DNA from: DASRAP01 sp035277145
GTDB lineage: Bacteria > Gemmatimonadota > Gemmatimonadetes > Gemmatimonadales > Gemmatimonadaceae
Length of the DNA: 64,000 nucleotides
Direction: 5' to 3'
NCBI GenBank assembly: GCA_035277145.1
Contig: DATELA010000072.1
Coordinates: 62,001 to 126,000, forward strand
Notes under the pieces: model-generated
What the model was told of the DNA's origin: nothing
What the model saw: the letters and a program-made list of their open reading frames with translations, nothing else
The model's database searches: none
Shown here: positions 49,329 through 59,209 of the stretch, piece by piece
Layout: every line of letters begins with the position of its first letter
Position numbering within the stretch: position 1 is the stretch's first letter
Made by a program: the position numbers and the translations under genes

Positions 49329-50561
49329 ATGATCGACGAAATGGGAACTGCGCCTCGCTTCGAGCCAATCGGCGCCTTCAAGGCAGCCGTCGAGTCGCAC
49401 AACCCGCACGCGTTGCGCCAAGCACTGACGTCGAGTGACGCGGCGCGACGCGCGATCAACGAGCCGTTGTTCAGCTTTGACTCCCCTGCGCTCGTTGCCG
49501 CTGCACGCAATGCGGACATCGTCGAAGTCCTGCTCGAGTTCGGCGCTGACCCAAACAAAAAGAGCGACTGGTGGGCCGGCGGATTTCATCCTCTGTACAA
49601 TGCGTCGCCGGCATCCGCAAAGAAGTTGCTCGGTGCCGGTGCGAAACCGGACACGTGCGCTGCCGCGAAGCTCGACGATCGCGCGCTGCTCACATCAATG
49701 ATTGCGGCGAATCCGCAGTGCGTACACGAACGCGGCGGTGATGGGCAAACGCCGTTGCACTTCGCGCAGAGTCGCGACGCAATCGACATGCTCCTCGCAG
49801 CCGGCGCCGACATCAACGCTCGCTGTGTTGATCATCGCTCGAGCGCCGCAGAATGGATGCTCGGCGAACGCACGGAACTCGCTCGTTATCTCGTTGAGCG
49901 TGGCGCATACGCGGACATCTTCATGGCGTGCGCGCTTGGACTTGGCGAGCGCGTGACGTCGCTCGTGGCGAACGACGCCGCGCTATTGTCGCAGCGTACG
50001 ACGCACGGTGCGTACGGCGAAAAACCGCCGAGCAGCTACCACATTTACATGTGGACGATCGGCGCGAGCATGACGCCGTTTCAGGTGGCGTCGAAGTTCG
50101 CACAGCGCGGTGCCATTGATGCGCTCCGGCCGTTTGCAACAACGCAACAGCGATTACTGCTGGCCTGCAACGCCGGCGACAAGCGCGAGGCGCGCGACAT
50201 CGTCGCGGCGAACCCGGGCCTGATGGCGTCGCTCGATGCGGACAGTCGCGGAGCGCTCGCAGATGCTGCGTGGCATTCGAACGCGCGCGCTGTCGAACTC
50301 ATGCTCGAACTGGGATTCGATCCGGCCGCGCCGGGATGCGCGGGGGCCAGCGCATTGCATTGCGCCGCGTGGGAAGGGTCAGTCGAATGCGTGCGCGCGT
50401 TACTCGAACATCCCAAGGGTCGCGCATTGCTCACCGCGCGCGATGCGACGTACGGCGGAACGCCGCTCAACTGGTGCGACCATCGCGTCGCGCACGTGCC
50501 GATCGGACCGAACGGTGATCATGCTGCAGTCAGGGCACTGCTGGTCGCCGCCAACACATAG
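49329..50561 (+). CDS. Ankyrin repeat protein
   Basis: 410 residues from the ATG at 49329. Ankyrin repeats are visible: LVAAARNADIVEVLLEFGAD, GQTPLHFAQSRDAIDMLLAAGAD, ALHCAAWEGSVECVRALL. No signal or enzyme domain is visible, so it is probably a cytosolic binding protein. A frame extending to 48834 exists but is antisense to the propeller gene. Partner unknown. Confidence 0.85.
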   Translation: MIDEMGTAPRFEPIGAFKAAVESHNPHALRQALTSSDAARRAINEPLFSFDSPALVAAARNADIVEVLLEFGADPNKKSDWWAGGFHPLYNASPASAKKLLGAGAKPDTCAAAKLDDRALLTSMIAANPQCVHERGGDGQTPLHFAQSRDAIDMLLAAGADINARCVDHRSSAAEWMLGERTELARYLVERGAYADIFMACALGLGERVTSLVANDAALLSQRTTHGAYGEKPPSSYHIYMWTIGASMTPFQVASKFAQRGAIDALRPFATTQQRLLLACNAGDKREARDIVAANPGLMASLDADSRGALADAAWHSNARAVELMLELGFDPAAPGCAGASALHCAAWEGSVECVRALLEHPKGRALLTARDATYGGTPLNWCDHRVAHVPIGPNGDHAAVRALLVAANT

Positions 50562-50656
50562 CGCGCAAGCCGCGAGCAGTTACCACAAGTCTTTCTCTGC
50601 GTCCCTCTGCGTTCTCTGCCCCTCTGCGTTGCGTTTGCTGTTCCTGAAACTGGGCG

Positions 50657-50965
50657 CTATTCAGCCGCCGGCTGCGGATGATCGAAAACGGATGACGCAC
50701 GGCCGAAGCGCTTGAGATTCCGTTCCTGCGCTTTGCGACGTTCTTCTTCGCGCGTGCGCGGAGGTGAATGCGATTTGAGGGAATTGACCAGGCGCGTTGC
50801 CGCCGCGGTCACGTCCTCGACCGCGCGATTGAAGATCTCTTCGTTCGCGCGCGATGGTTTCGCGGTGCCGCTGAGTTTGCGGACGAATTGAAGCGCCGAT
50901 GCGCGAATCTCGTCATTCGTAGCCGGCGGTTCGAAGTTGGCGAGTGTTCGAATGTTTCTGCACAT
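50657..50965 (-). CDS. DUF2277 family protein
   Basis: 102 residues: MCRNIRTLANFEPPATNDEI is the exact opening of the DUF2277 family, followed by RASALQFVRKLSGTAKPSRA and NEEIFNRAVEDVTAAATRLV. These are small, helical, conserved cytosolic proteins without assigned function. The end (REEERRKAQERNLKRFG) is a charged helix. Divergent from the regulator at 51093. Confidence 0.88.
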   Translation of the reverse strand: MCRNIRTLANFEPPATNDEIRASALQFVRKLSGTAKPSRANEEIFNRAVEDVTAAATRLVNSLKSHSPPRTREEERRKAQERNLKRFGRASSVFDHPQPAAE

Positions 50966-51092
50966 AGTGCCGGCAACATACGCCCGTCCGCCGCGCTGAT
51001 CCACCGCCCGCGGCGGCTCCGTGGCACTGGCCCGAAAACAAATGGCACCGCTGTGCTCGCCGTGCCGCTGGCGTAGTTCTACCTTCTGGCCG

Positions 51093-54000
51093 ATGCGGCT
51101 CCCCTCTGTCGGGCTGTTGCTGGCTGCCATTTCGGCGAGCGCAAGCGCGCAAACGCCGGGCTTTCGCGCCGACCACTGGGGCACGGACGATGGTTTGCCG
51201 AGTCACACCATCAACGATGTCAAGCAATCGCGCGATGGTTACTTGTGGATTGCGACGCCGGGCGGACTCGTGCGATTCGATGGATTCACCTTCCGCACGT
51301 ACACCACGCTCGAGTTCCCCGAACTCATCGAGGATCGCGCGCGCGCACTGTACGCCGGCGTTGGCGACACATTGTGGTTTGCGCTCGAACGCCAGGGCGT
51401 GTTTTCGCTCGCGAACGGACGCTTTCACCGGCTCGTCGACAACAGCCGCGGCATTCTCGCGCTGATCCAAGACGGCAAGGGCCGCCTCTACGGCGGCGAT
51501 CTGGCGTTGTTCAAACTGGATTCCGCGACCCGCGAACGCGTTGGTACGTATAGCGGCGTTGCGCTGACGCTCGCGCGCGATGAACAGGGTGTTGTGTGGG
51601 TGAACGGCGATCGTAGCGGCGTACTGCATCGCGTGCATGACGCGGGTGTCGAACGCGGACCTGCAACGGTGCTGCGCACGATGGTTACGGTACCGTCGCG
51701 CAGTGAAGTGCTCACCGTCGAGCTGCGCGGTGACGTGTTTGTTGTCGTGGACGCGCGCGGCGTGGTCCGCGCGAGTCTTCGCACCGGTGAGGGACGAATT
51801 CCACGGCTCATTGACGCGCGCGGCGCGTTGTGGGCGACGCGCACGGACGGCATCGAAGCGTACGCGCCAAACAGCGATCGGCCCATCGCGACGTTTGTGC
51901 TCGCGCCTGGCGTCGCGGTCACGTCGATGATCGAAGATCGCGAAGGCAATATCTGGATCGGCACGAGACAGCACGGATTGTGGCGCGTTCGTCGTACCGC
52001 GTTTCGTGTCGTGACCAAAGCCGATGGACTGATTGACGATCAAGTGATGACGTTGTCGCGCGGTGCGGGCGGTGAAGTATTTGCGGCGGACGCAATGCTG
52101 CGCGTGTTCCGTGTGTCGCCCGAGTGGCGCGCGCACCCGCTCGAGTTTCGCGCACCGCGAAACGCTCCGTCGACCAAACTCGCCGCGAGCGCGCTCGTCG
52201 ACAGTCGCGGCACGTTGTGGGTTGGCGTCGGTACACGCGACGCCCCGCGTGGTGCGTTAATCGGTCGTCGCACCGGGATGCCTGACATCGTCATTCCCGA
52301 TATGCGCGCACCAACGCGCATCATCGAGGATCCGAATGAGCCGGGGACGATCTGGGCTCACGACGCGGTCGGTGCGCTCCGCCTTCAGCCCTACGCCTCG
52401 CCGGTCGGCAGGAAGTACTGGGGCCTCGGCGGTACGCTGCGCGACATCGCGATCGATCGTCGCGGCGTTGCGTGGCTCGCAGGGTCCGCCGTTGGCAACG
52501 GCTACGCGCGACTGCTCGCGATCGAAGGGAACGCGGTGACAATGTTTACGCCCGACAGCGGCTTACCGCGCAATGAACTCCGCGCCGTCGCCATCGACCG
52601 CGATAACGTCGTGTGGCTTGGCACGTACGGCGCGGGTATCGTGCGCTACAAGGACGGCCAGTTCAGAACTGTCGCCGCACGCGACGGACTCGCGGAAGAC
52701 ATCGTGTCGACGATTCTCGTCGATGACAACGACAACTTCTGGATGAGCGGCAACCGCGGCGTGCATCGTGTGTCACGCGCCGAGTTGAATGCCTTTCTCG
52801 ATGGAACGGCGCGCCGTGTGCACGGTGTTGCGTACGATCGCCGCGATGGATTGACGAATCCGGAAGCGAGCGGTTGGCATGCGGCGCGCGCGAGCGACGG
52901 CCGCTTGTGGTTCCCCACGTACGACGGCGCCGCATCAGTAGATCCCACATACGCCGCTGCACTCGACGCGCTCCCGCCGCTCGTGCGCATCGATCGCATC
53001 GTTGCAAACAACGACTCGGTGCGCGTGGAGAGCGCGCAGCGATTGCCGCGCGGACGCCGTCGCGTTGAGTTTGCGTACACCGGCATCAGTCTGCGCTATC
53101 CCGAAGCGGTACGGTTCCAGTACCGGCTCGATGGTGCGGACGACGAGTGGATCGATGCGGGCACGTCGCGCACCGCCGTGTACAACAACATCGGCCCGGG
53201 GCGTTACACGTTCCGCGTGCGCGCGATGAACCACGGAGCCGTGTGGTCGGCGGAGGACGCGACCATCGCGATCGGCGTGCCCGCGTACTTCTACGAAACC
53301 GGCTGGTTCATGGCGATGGTTGCGCTCGGAATGATCGGTCTCGCCTATGGCGGTCACCGCTATCGCGTACGCGATCTCGAGCGGCGTCGCGTGCAACTCA
53401 ATCACATCATCGAAGAACGCACGTCGGCACTCGCCGCGGAGAAAGCGCGCACGGAAGTGATGCTGCAAACCGTGTCGCAGCAAGCCGAGCAATTGCGATC
53501 GCTCGACGAAGCCAAATCGCGGTTCTTTGCCAACGTCAGTCACGAGTTCCGCACGCCGCTCTCGCTCGTGCTCGGCCCGCTCGAAGACATTCGCGATGGG
53601 CGTGCAGGCATTATCGGTGACGCGGCGGGCAAGAAGCTGGATACGGTGATTGCGAGCGGACGCAGACTCGTGCGTCTCGTCGATCAATTGCTCGACATCG
53701 CGCGACTCGAGGCCGGCGCGCTGCACTTGCACGCCGAAGTACACGACATCATCGCATACGTCCGTCGTACGGCCGAGTCGTTTTCGTCGCTCGCGGATCG
53801 CCGCGGCGTCGAGTTCGTGGTCACCTGCCCTGTCGGCGCAATTCGCGTGCTGTTCGACAGTGACCAAATGGACAAGGTCTTTACGAACCTGCTCGGAAAC
53901 GCGTTCAAGTTCACAAACGCAGGTGGCCGAGTGGATCTGCGGGTCACAACAGATGGTGACGGCAACGGGAGCGCGTCGAGCGTCGTGATCAGCGTGATCG

Positions 54001-55118
54001 ATACGGGCGCCGGCATTCCTGCGGATTCGTTACCGCGTGTGTTCGACCGTTTCTTTCAGGTCGACGATTCGGTGCGCCGTGAGCACGAAGGTGCAGGCAT
54101 TGGCCTCGCGCTCACAAAAGAACTCGTCGAACTGCACCGCGGCGAGATCACCGCGACGAGCAGCGTCGGCAAAGGCAGCACGTTCGCCGTACGCCTGCCG
54201 CTTGCGACCGGTGATACGAAACCGCTGGCCCCACCTCGCCCAGGTGTCGCTCCGACGGCGCGGCGTGTCGAACCAAGCGCCGACGCTGACGGTCCCCGGT
54301 CCCCGGACCCCGACACCCGGGACATCACGACAGTGCTGCTTGTCGAGGACAACACCGAGCTGCTCGCCTATTTGCGCGAACACCTCGAAGAGAAGTACCG
54401 CGTACTGCAGGCCACGAACGGCGTCGCCGCGCTCGAACTCGCACGCACGCACGTGCCCGACCTCGTCATCAGTGACGTGATGATGCCCGAGATGGACGGA
54501 CAAACGTTGTGTCAGGAGATCAAAGGCGACCGCGAGATCGATTTCGTTCCGGTCATTCTGCTCACGGCCAAAGCGTCGCATGAGAGCAAACTCTCCGGCC
54601 TGCAAACCGGCGCCGACGATTATCTCACGAAACCCGTGGATCTTCGCGAGTTGTTCATTCGCGCGGAGAATCTCATCACGTCACGCCGCCGGCTGCGCGA
54701 TCGGTTCCATGACGAACGCCGCACGTTGCCGACACTCACTACGCCACAAGCACCATTCGACTCTGCGTCGGAAACGTTCGTGCGCAAACTCTACGAATCG
54801 TTCGCGAAACATGTGAGCGAGGAAGACGTGCACGTCGACACCATCGCGAGCGAACTGGCGATGAGCCGCCGCACCCTCTATCGCCACGCCGAATCGGTAC
54901 TCGGCAAATCTCCCATGGATGCGCTACGCGAGTATCGTCTCGATCAGGCTGCACAGTGGCTACGAGAAACCGACGCGTACGTGAGCGAAGTCGCGTACGG
55001 CGTCGGTTTCAAGAGCGTGCCACACTTCTGCACGAGATTCCGCGAACGATTTGGTGTTACTCCCTCCGCGTACCGCGCGGAGAAACCTGCCGAGCTACTG
55101 CGCGATCTTCACCGGTAG
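51093..55118 (+). CDS. Hybrid two-component system in one protein (propeller sensor, kinase, receiver, AraC)
   Basis: 1341 residues from the ATG at 51093, which opens a signal/anchor sequence (MRLPSVGLLLAAISASASAQ). Two propellers from about 25 to 620 (GLPSHTINDVKQSRDGYLWI, DREGNIWIGTRQHGLW), then a Y_Y_Y domain (GISLRYPEAVRFQYRL), one membrane helix (about 733-755), HisKA with H817 in ANVSHEFRTPLS, HATPase_c, a receiver with D1128 in ISDVMMPEMDG, and an AraC-type HTH (about 1225-1335, MSRRTLYRHAESVLGKSPMD). In Bacteroidota such proteins bind glycan breakdown products outside and activate nearby carbohydrate genes. A GH43 gene lies at 59210. Confidence 0.95.
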   Translation: MRLPSVGLLLAAISASASAQTPGFRADHWGTDDGLPSHTINDVKQSRDGYLWIATPGGLVRFDGFTFRTYTTLEFPELIEDRARALYAGVGDTLWFALERQGVFSLANGRFHRLVDNSRGILALIQDGKGRLYGGDLALFKLDSATRERVGTYSGVALTLARDEQGVVWVNGDRSGVLHRVHDAGVERGPATVLRTMVTVPSRSEVLTVELRGDVFVVVDARGVVRASLRTGEGRIPRLIDARGALWATRTDGIEAYAPNSDRPIATFVLAPGVAVTSMIEDREGNIWIGTRQHGLWRVRRTAFRVVTKADGLIDDQVMTLSRGAGGEVFAADAMLRVFRVSPEWRAHPLEFRAPRNAPSTKLAASALVDSRGTLWVGVGTRDAPRGALIGRRTGMPDIVIPDMRAPTRIIEDPNEPGTIWAHDAVGALRLQPYASPVGRKYWGLGGTLRDIAIDRRGVAWLAGSAVGNGYARLLAIEGNAVTMFTPDSGLPRNELRAVAIDRDNVVWLGTYGAGIVRYKDGQFRTVAARDGLAEDIVSTILVDDNDNFWMSGNRGVHRVSRAELNAFLDGTARRVHGVAYDRRDGLTNPEASGWHAARASDGRLWFPTYDGAASVDPTYAAALDALPPLVRIDRIVANNDSVRVESAQRLPRGRRRVEFAYTGISLRYPEAVRFQYRLDGADDEWIDAGTSRTAVYNNIGPGRYTFRVRAMNHGAVWSAEDATIAIGVPAYFYETGWFMAMVALGMIGLAYGGHRYRVRDLERRRVQLNHIIEERTSALAAEKARTEVMLQTVSQQAEQLRSLDEAKSRFFANVSHEFRTPLSLVLGPLEDIRDGRAGIIGDAAGKKLDTVIASGRRLVRLVDQLLDIARLEAGALHLHAEVHDIIAYVRRTAESFSSLADRRGVEFVVTCPVGAIRVLFDSDQMDKVFTNLLGNAFKFTNAGGRVDLRVTTDGDGNGSASSVVISVIDTGAGIPADSLPRVFDRFFQVDDSVRREHEGAGIGLALTKELVELHRGEITATSSVGKGSTFAVRLPLATGDTKPLAPPRPGVAPTARRVEPSADADGPRSPDPDTRDITTVLLVEDNTELLAYLREHLEEKYRVLQATNGVAALELARTHVPDLVISDVMMPEMDGQTLCQEIKGDREIDFVPVILLTAKASHESKLSGLQTGADDYLTKPVDLRELFIRAENLITSRRRLRDRFHDERRTLPTLTTPQAPFDSASETFVRKLYESFAKHVSEEDVHVDTIASELAMSRRTLYRHAESVLGKSPMDALREYRLDQAAQWLRETDAYVSEVAYGVGFKSVPHFCTRFRERFGVTPSAYRAEKPAELLRDLHR

Positions 55119-56408
55119 CGGACGCGCCTTGTACTTGAGGTACAAGCGGTTGTGGCGGTCATCATCGGGCACCTGACGTCCCTTGATGAACACTTCCGTC
55201 ACCTGCGTGCGCAGATCCATCGGATCGCCGGTCGTGATGAAGAAGTTGGCGAGCTTGCCCTGCGCGATAGTGCCGATCTCCTTGTCCGCACCAAACATTT
55301 CCGCGGGCCAGATGGTGAGCGCTTTCAGTGCACCGTCCGGCGCGAGTCCGTACGCAACGGAGAGCGCTGCGTGGAATGCAACGTGGCGCGCGTTGGATCC
55401 GCCACCGGTTGAGAACGCGAACTTCACGCCGGCATCGTAAAGCAATCCCGGCTGCGCGTAGATCGCGTCGTACGGAACGTTGTCGCCTGGCGTTGATTCG
55501 ATCGAGTTGAGAATCACCGGGACCTGCTTCTCGGCGAGCAGTTTCGCAACTTTCCACGCTTCGTTGCCGCCCTGCACGATGATGCGGATGTTCCATTTTT
55601 CGCCAAACGCAATCGCGTTACGAATCGACTGCTCGTTGCCGACAGGAATGATCGCGGGGATTTCGCGCTTGAACAGCGGACGCATCGACTCGTAAATCAG
55701 ATCGAGCTTCGCTGTGCCCGCGGTGCGGCCCGCGTCGTAGTCCTTCGACTCGGTCATGAAGCGATCGAACTCCGCCTGCGCGTTGTTCGCGCCCGCGTCG
55801 TCGCCGCCACCGCGCCCACCGCGACCGCCGCCACCACCACCGCGCCCGCCGCGACCACCACCGCCACCGGGAAGATTGATGATCATGCCCGCCGACTTCA
55901 CGACGGACAAATCTTCCCACGTCCAGCCCGCCGTGTTGATCAGCGCGGCCTGTCCGCTGATCACGCCACCACTCGGCGACGTCACAACGGTTGTCACGCC
56001 GTTCATGCGCGTCACGCCGAGTAGTTCGCTTTCGACGTTGAGACCGACGAGCGCGCGCATGTGCGGATTGAACTGACCCATTTCGCTGCGAAGGTTCATC
56101 GTCGCGATGCCACCGATTTCGCTGAGACCGATGCCGGTGTTCGCGTCGATCATGCCGGGATAGATGAACTTGCCCGCGGCATCGATCACCTTCGCGCCCT
56201 GCGCATTCGCGTTCGGTCCAATCGCAACGATGCGATTGTCGCGAATGACGATGTTGGTGTTCGGAATGCGCGCGCCACCGGGATTCACGATGGTGCCGCC
56301 CTTGATGAGGTACGGGCCGTCTTCACCAGGTGCCGCCTGCGCGTACCCGCTACCCGGTACCCCGTACCCGACAGCAACGAGTGCTGCAATTCGCAAAGCG
56401 CGCTTCAT
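55095..56408 (-). CDS. Amidohydrolase-fold secreted protein, metal ligands missing
   Basis: 437 residues with a signal peptide (MKRALRIAALVAVGYGVPGSG). The N-terminal part matches imidazolonepropionase-like amidohydrolases (LIKGGTIVNPGG, GKFIYPGMID), but the expected HxH after PGxID is NTG. Later positions that hold His or Asp in active homologues are QGG and STGGGSN. A Gly/Arg-rich stretch (GGGGGRGGRGGGGGGRGGR) interrupts the domain at about 178-205. It overlaps the preceding gene's stop (ATGA) and is convergent with the regulator. Probably a pseudoenzyme or a substrate-binding partner of the middle gene. Confidence 0.85.
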   Translation of the reverse strand: MKRALRIAALVAVGYGVPGSGYAQAAPGEDGPYLIKGGTIVNPGGARIPNTNIVIRDNRIVAIGPNANAQGAKVIDAAGKFIYPGMIDANTGIGLSEIGGIATMNLRSEMGQFNPHMRALVGLNVESELLGVTRMNGVTTVVTSPSGGVISGQAALINTAGWTWEDLSVVKSAGMIINLPGGGGGRGGRGGGGGGRGGRGGGDDAGANNAQAEFDRFMTESKDYDAGRTAGTAKLDLIYESMRPLFKREIPAIIPVGNEQSIRNAIAFGEKWNIRIIVQGGNEAWKVAKLLAEKQVPVILNSIESTPGDNVPYDAIYAQPGLLYDAGVKFAFSTGGGSNARHVAFHAALSVAYGLAPDGALKALTIWPAEMFGADKEIGTIAQGKLANFFITTGDPMDLRTQVTEVFIKGRQVPDDDRHNRLYLKYKARPLPVKIAQ

Positions 56409-57715
56409 CGTCCGCCTCCCTGGCCCGCTGTCGCGGCAGCTTGTTTGCGTAACGTGTTCGCTTCGTTTCGATCGAAGAGCACCTTGCCGTCGACGATCGT
56501 GTACTCGACCATCGCTTCGGGCGCGAACGGATGCGCCGAGAACACCGCGATGTCGCCGTCTTTCCCGACTTCGAGCGTGCCGACCATTTTGTCGACGCCG
56601 AGCTGCTTGGCGGGATTGAGGGTCACCATCTTGAGCGCTTCGTTCACGGGCATGTTGCCGTAGCGCACGCCAATGCCCGCTTCCTGATAGAGGCGGCGAA
56701 TGCGTTCGTCGGAGTCGGAGTTCACCGACACGACCACGCCGCGTTCACTCATGAGCGCCATGTTGTATGGAATCGCGTCGTACGCTTCGACTTTGTACGC
56801 CCACATGTCCGCGAACGTCGACGCCATCGCGCCGTGCTTCGCCATTTCGTCGGCGACTTTGTAACCCTCGAGCACGTGCTGGAACGTGTGCACCTTGAAG
56901 CCCAACTCTTCTGCGACGCGAATGAGCATCAGGATTTCGTCGCCGCGATAGCTGTGCGAGTGCACCTTGAGATCGCCATTGAGAATGTCGACGAGCGCTT
57001 CGAGGCGCAGATCGCGTCGCGGCATGATCGCGTTGGGATTCGTCTTCACCGCGGTGCGATACTCCTCCCATTCCTGCTTGTACTCTTTCGCTTTCGTGAA
57101 CCAGTACCGCACGGTGAACTCGACGCCCATGCGCGTCATCGGAAAGCGGCGTTCGTCCGCAGGTGCAGTTGAGCTCGCGCGTGTGACGTTTTCGCCGAGT
57201 GCGAACTTCACGATGCGGAACGCACCTTTGAAGAGCATCGAGTCTGCGGGCTGGCCCCAGCGCATTTTGATCACGCGCGCCTGGCCACCGATCGTGTTCG
57301 CGCTGCCGTGCAGCAACAGCGCCGCCGTGACACCACCGGCGAGTGCGCGATAGATCGTGGGATCGTCGTTGCGTACTTGCACGATCACTTCTGGCGTAAC
57401 GGATTCGCTGCCTTCGTTGATGCCGCCTTCGAGTGCGGCGTGGGAGTGCGCGTCGATGATGCCCGGCATGACGAACTTGCCGGTACCGTCGATGACGCGA
57501 ACGCCGGCGGGAACCTGAACGTTTGCGCCGACCGCGGTGATCTTGCCGTTGCGAACAACGACCGTTCCGTTGGTGATGTCGCCGCGCGCGATAGTAATGA
57601 TTGTCGCGTTTCGGATCGCGACGTCCTGGGCGGCAACCACTGGCGCGAATAGCGCGCTGAAGACGAGAAGACGAGAAGACGAGAGGACGAGAGTCCTGAG
57701 CATGTGAGCAGTCAT
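56405..57715 (-). CDS. Secreted amidohydrolase (metal ligands intact)
   Basis: 436 residues from the ATG at 57715, one base past the previous stop; an ATG at 57703 is the alternative. Signal around LLVFSALFAPVVAA. PGIIDAHSHAALEGG gives HxH; later HSHSYRGDE, VHTFQHVLEGYK and NSDSDE supply the other ligands of the imidazolonepropionase-like family. It hydrolyses a ring amide or peptide-like substrate outside the cytosol. Middle gene of three; the other two lack the metal ligands, so it is the only enzyme expected to be active here. Confidence 0.9.
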   Translation of the reverse strand: MTAHMLRTLVLSSSRLLVFSALFAPVVAAQDVAIRNATIITIARGDITNGTVVVRNGKITAVGANVQVPAGVRVIDGTGKFVMPGIIDAHSHAALEGGINEGSESVTPEVIVQVRNDDPTIYRALAGGVTAALLLHGSANTIGGQARVIKMRWGQPADSMLFKGAFRIVKFALGENVTRASSTAPADERRFPMTRMGVEFTVRYWFTKAKEYKQEWEEYRTAVKTNPNAIMPRRDLRLEALVDILNGDLKVHSHSYRGDEILMLIRVAEELGFKVHTFQHVLEGYKVADEMAKHGAMASTFADMWAYKVEAYDAIPYNMALMSERGVVVSVNSDSDERIRRLYQEAGIGVRYGNMPVNEALKMVTLNPAKQLGVDKMVGTLEVGKDGDIAVFSAHPFAPEAMVEYTIVDGKVLFDRNEANTLRKQAAATAGQGGGR

Positions 57716-57716
57716 G

Positions 57717-59123
57717 TTAGTAGAGCCGTCCTTCGACGAAGACGTGCTTGATCGGCGTGCCGGACGCGAAGAGATCGTTGCCCGTGACGACGACAAGGTT
57801 CGCGAGTTTACCAGGTTCGATGGTGCCAACCGCGGCGGTAACGCCGAGCAGCGCGGCGGGCGTGACGGTTACCGCACGGAGCGCATCGTCCGCGCTCATG
57901 CCGGCGTCGATCGCGAGGCGAATGCGATCGCGGAACGTTGCGCCGCTTTCACCGCCGTACGACGAGAACGCAACGGGAATTCCTGCTTTGGCCAGCGTCG
58001 CTGCGTTCGCGCGAACTTCGCGCACTGCAGCGGAATCAGCCGGCGGCGCTGTGCCTGACCGTCCATTGCCGATCGCGAGGAATGTGCGACCCGTTGTTGA
58101 ATCGGCTGATGGAAAGTTCACGCTCACAATTGCCGTTGCGCCCGCAGATTTGAGCGCGGACACGGCGCGATACCCTTCTTCTGCGCCAACGACGACCGGT
58201 GATTTGATGCCGAGTTCGGTTGCGATTTCGTTCACGCGCAAAATCGATCGTTCGCTCGATGCGATGAACCACGACGGCATTTCATTTGTTGCGGCCGGAA
58301 TCAGCGCGCGGCGGAACGGGTCGTTCGACGAACGCGCGCCCGGTGTGCCTGCTTTGAACGCTTTCTCGATGCGCGCTTCGTACTGCGCGTCGAGATACGA
58401 CTGACGCACGAACGCGAGCGCGCCAATCAGTGTGCTCGGATAACCACCGCGCTTTGTGCCGAACGAAACTTCCTGTCCCGCCGCGGCGCGCAACGGCAAG
58501 CGCGAACCTTCGCGCATTCCAGTCAACGCCGCGCCAACACGACCCGGGAAAATTCCGCCGCGAAACACCAGACCGACTGTCGTCACGCCGCCCGCGCGAA
58601 ACGCTTTGAGTTGATCGTCGGTTGGCGCGAACATGTCAGCGGCTTCAGCAGACGCGTCGAGTTCCGGCAACACAACCGGTGGCGGCGGTGCAGCACCGCG
58701 ACCGAGCGGAACACCGCGTCCGCCCTGTCCCGCGCCACCACGACCACCTCCGCCACCACCTCCGCCGCGTCCCGCGCCCGCCGCCGCATCCGCTGCGTCC
58801 GGTAATTCGCGCGTCGGACTCGGCAAACCAATACTGGTTGCTGCGTCGATGAGGCCCGGGAACACCGTGTGTCCCGCGAGATCGATGCGCACGACGCCAT
58901 TCGGCACCGTGACGTTTGCACCGACGGCGGCAATGCGTCCGTCGCGCGTGAGCACGGTGCCGCGTTCGATCACGCGACCCGGCGCGGTCACGATGCGCAC
59001 GTTGGTCAGCGCGTAGTCCGCGCGAACCGCCGTGGCCGATGACGATGGGGGAATGTTTTGCGCCAACGCAATCGACGGCGCTGTTGCAAGCGCGACGAGC
59101 GTCAGCAGAGGTCTGCGATGCAT
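57717..59123 (-). CDS. Amidohydrolase-fold secreted protein, metal ligands missing
   Basis: 468 residues with a signal peptide (MHRRPLLTLVALATAPSIALA). It reads HTVFPGLIDAATSIGLPSP where active homologues have HxH, and the second-half His and Asp positions are also absent. The Gly-rich part is at about 112-150 (RGGGGGGGGRGGAGQGGR) with PPPPVVLPELD after it. First gene of a three-gene operon. Likely structural or regulatory partner of the active middle protein. Confidence 0.87.
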   Translation of the reverse strand: MHRRPLLTLVALATAPSIALAQNIPPSSSATAVRADYALTNVRIVTAPGRVIERGTVLTRDGRIAAVGANVTVPNGVVRIDLAGHTVFPGLIDAATSIGLPSPTRELPDAADAAAGAGRGGGGGGGGRGGAGQGGRGVPLGRGAAPPPPVVLPELDASAEAADMFAPTDDQLKAFRAGGVTTVGLVFRGGIFPGRVGAALTGMREGSRLPLRAAAGQEVSFGTKRGGYPSTLIGALAFVRQSYLDAQYEARIEKAFKAGTPGARSSNDPFRRALIPAATNEMPSWFIASSERSILRVNEIATELGIKSPVVVGAEEGYRAVSALKSAGATAIVSVNFPSADSTTGRTFLAIGNGRSGTAPPADSAAVREVRANAATLAKAGIPVAFSSYGGESGATFRDRIRLAIDAGMSADDALRAVTVTPAALLGVTAAVGTIEPGKLANLVVVTGNDLFASGTPIKHVFVEGRLY

Positions 59124-59209
59124 CCGAATGCCTTCCTTAGCGTGGGAGAACAGAGGGGAGAAGCTACGGGCGACGCTCGGCGCGGACTAGAGCCAACCCA
59201 AGGCGTCGT

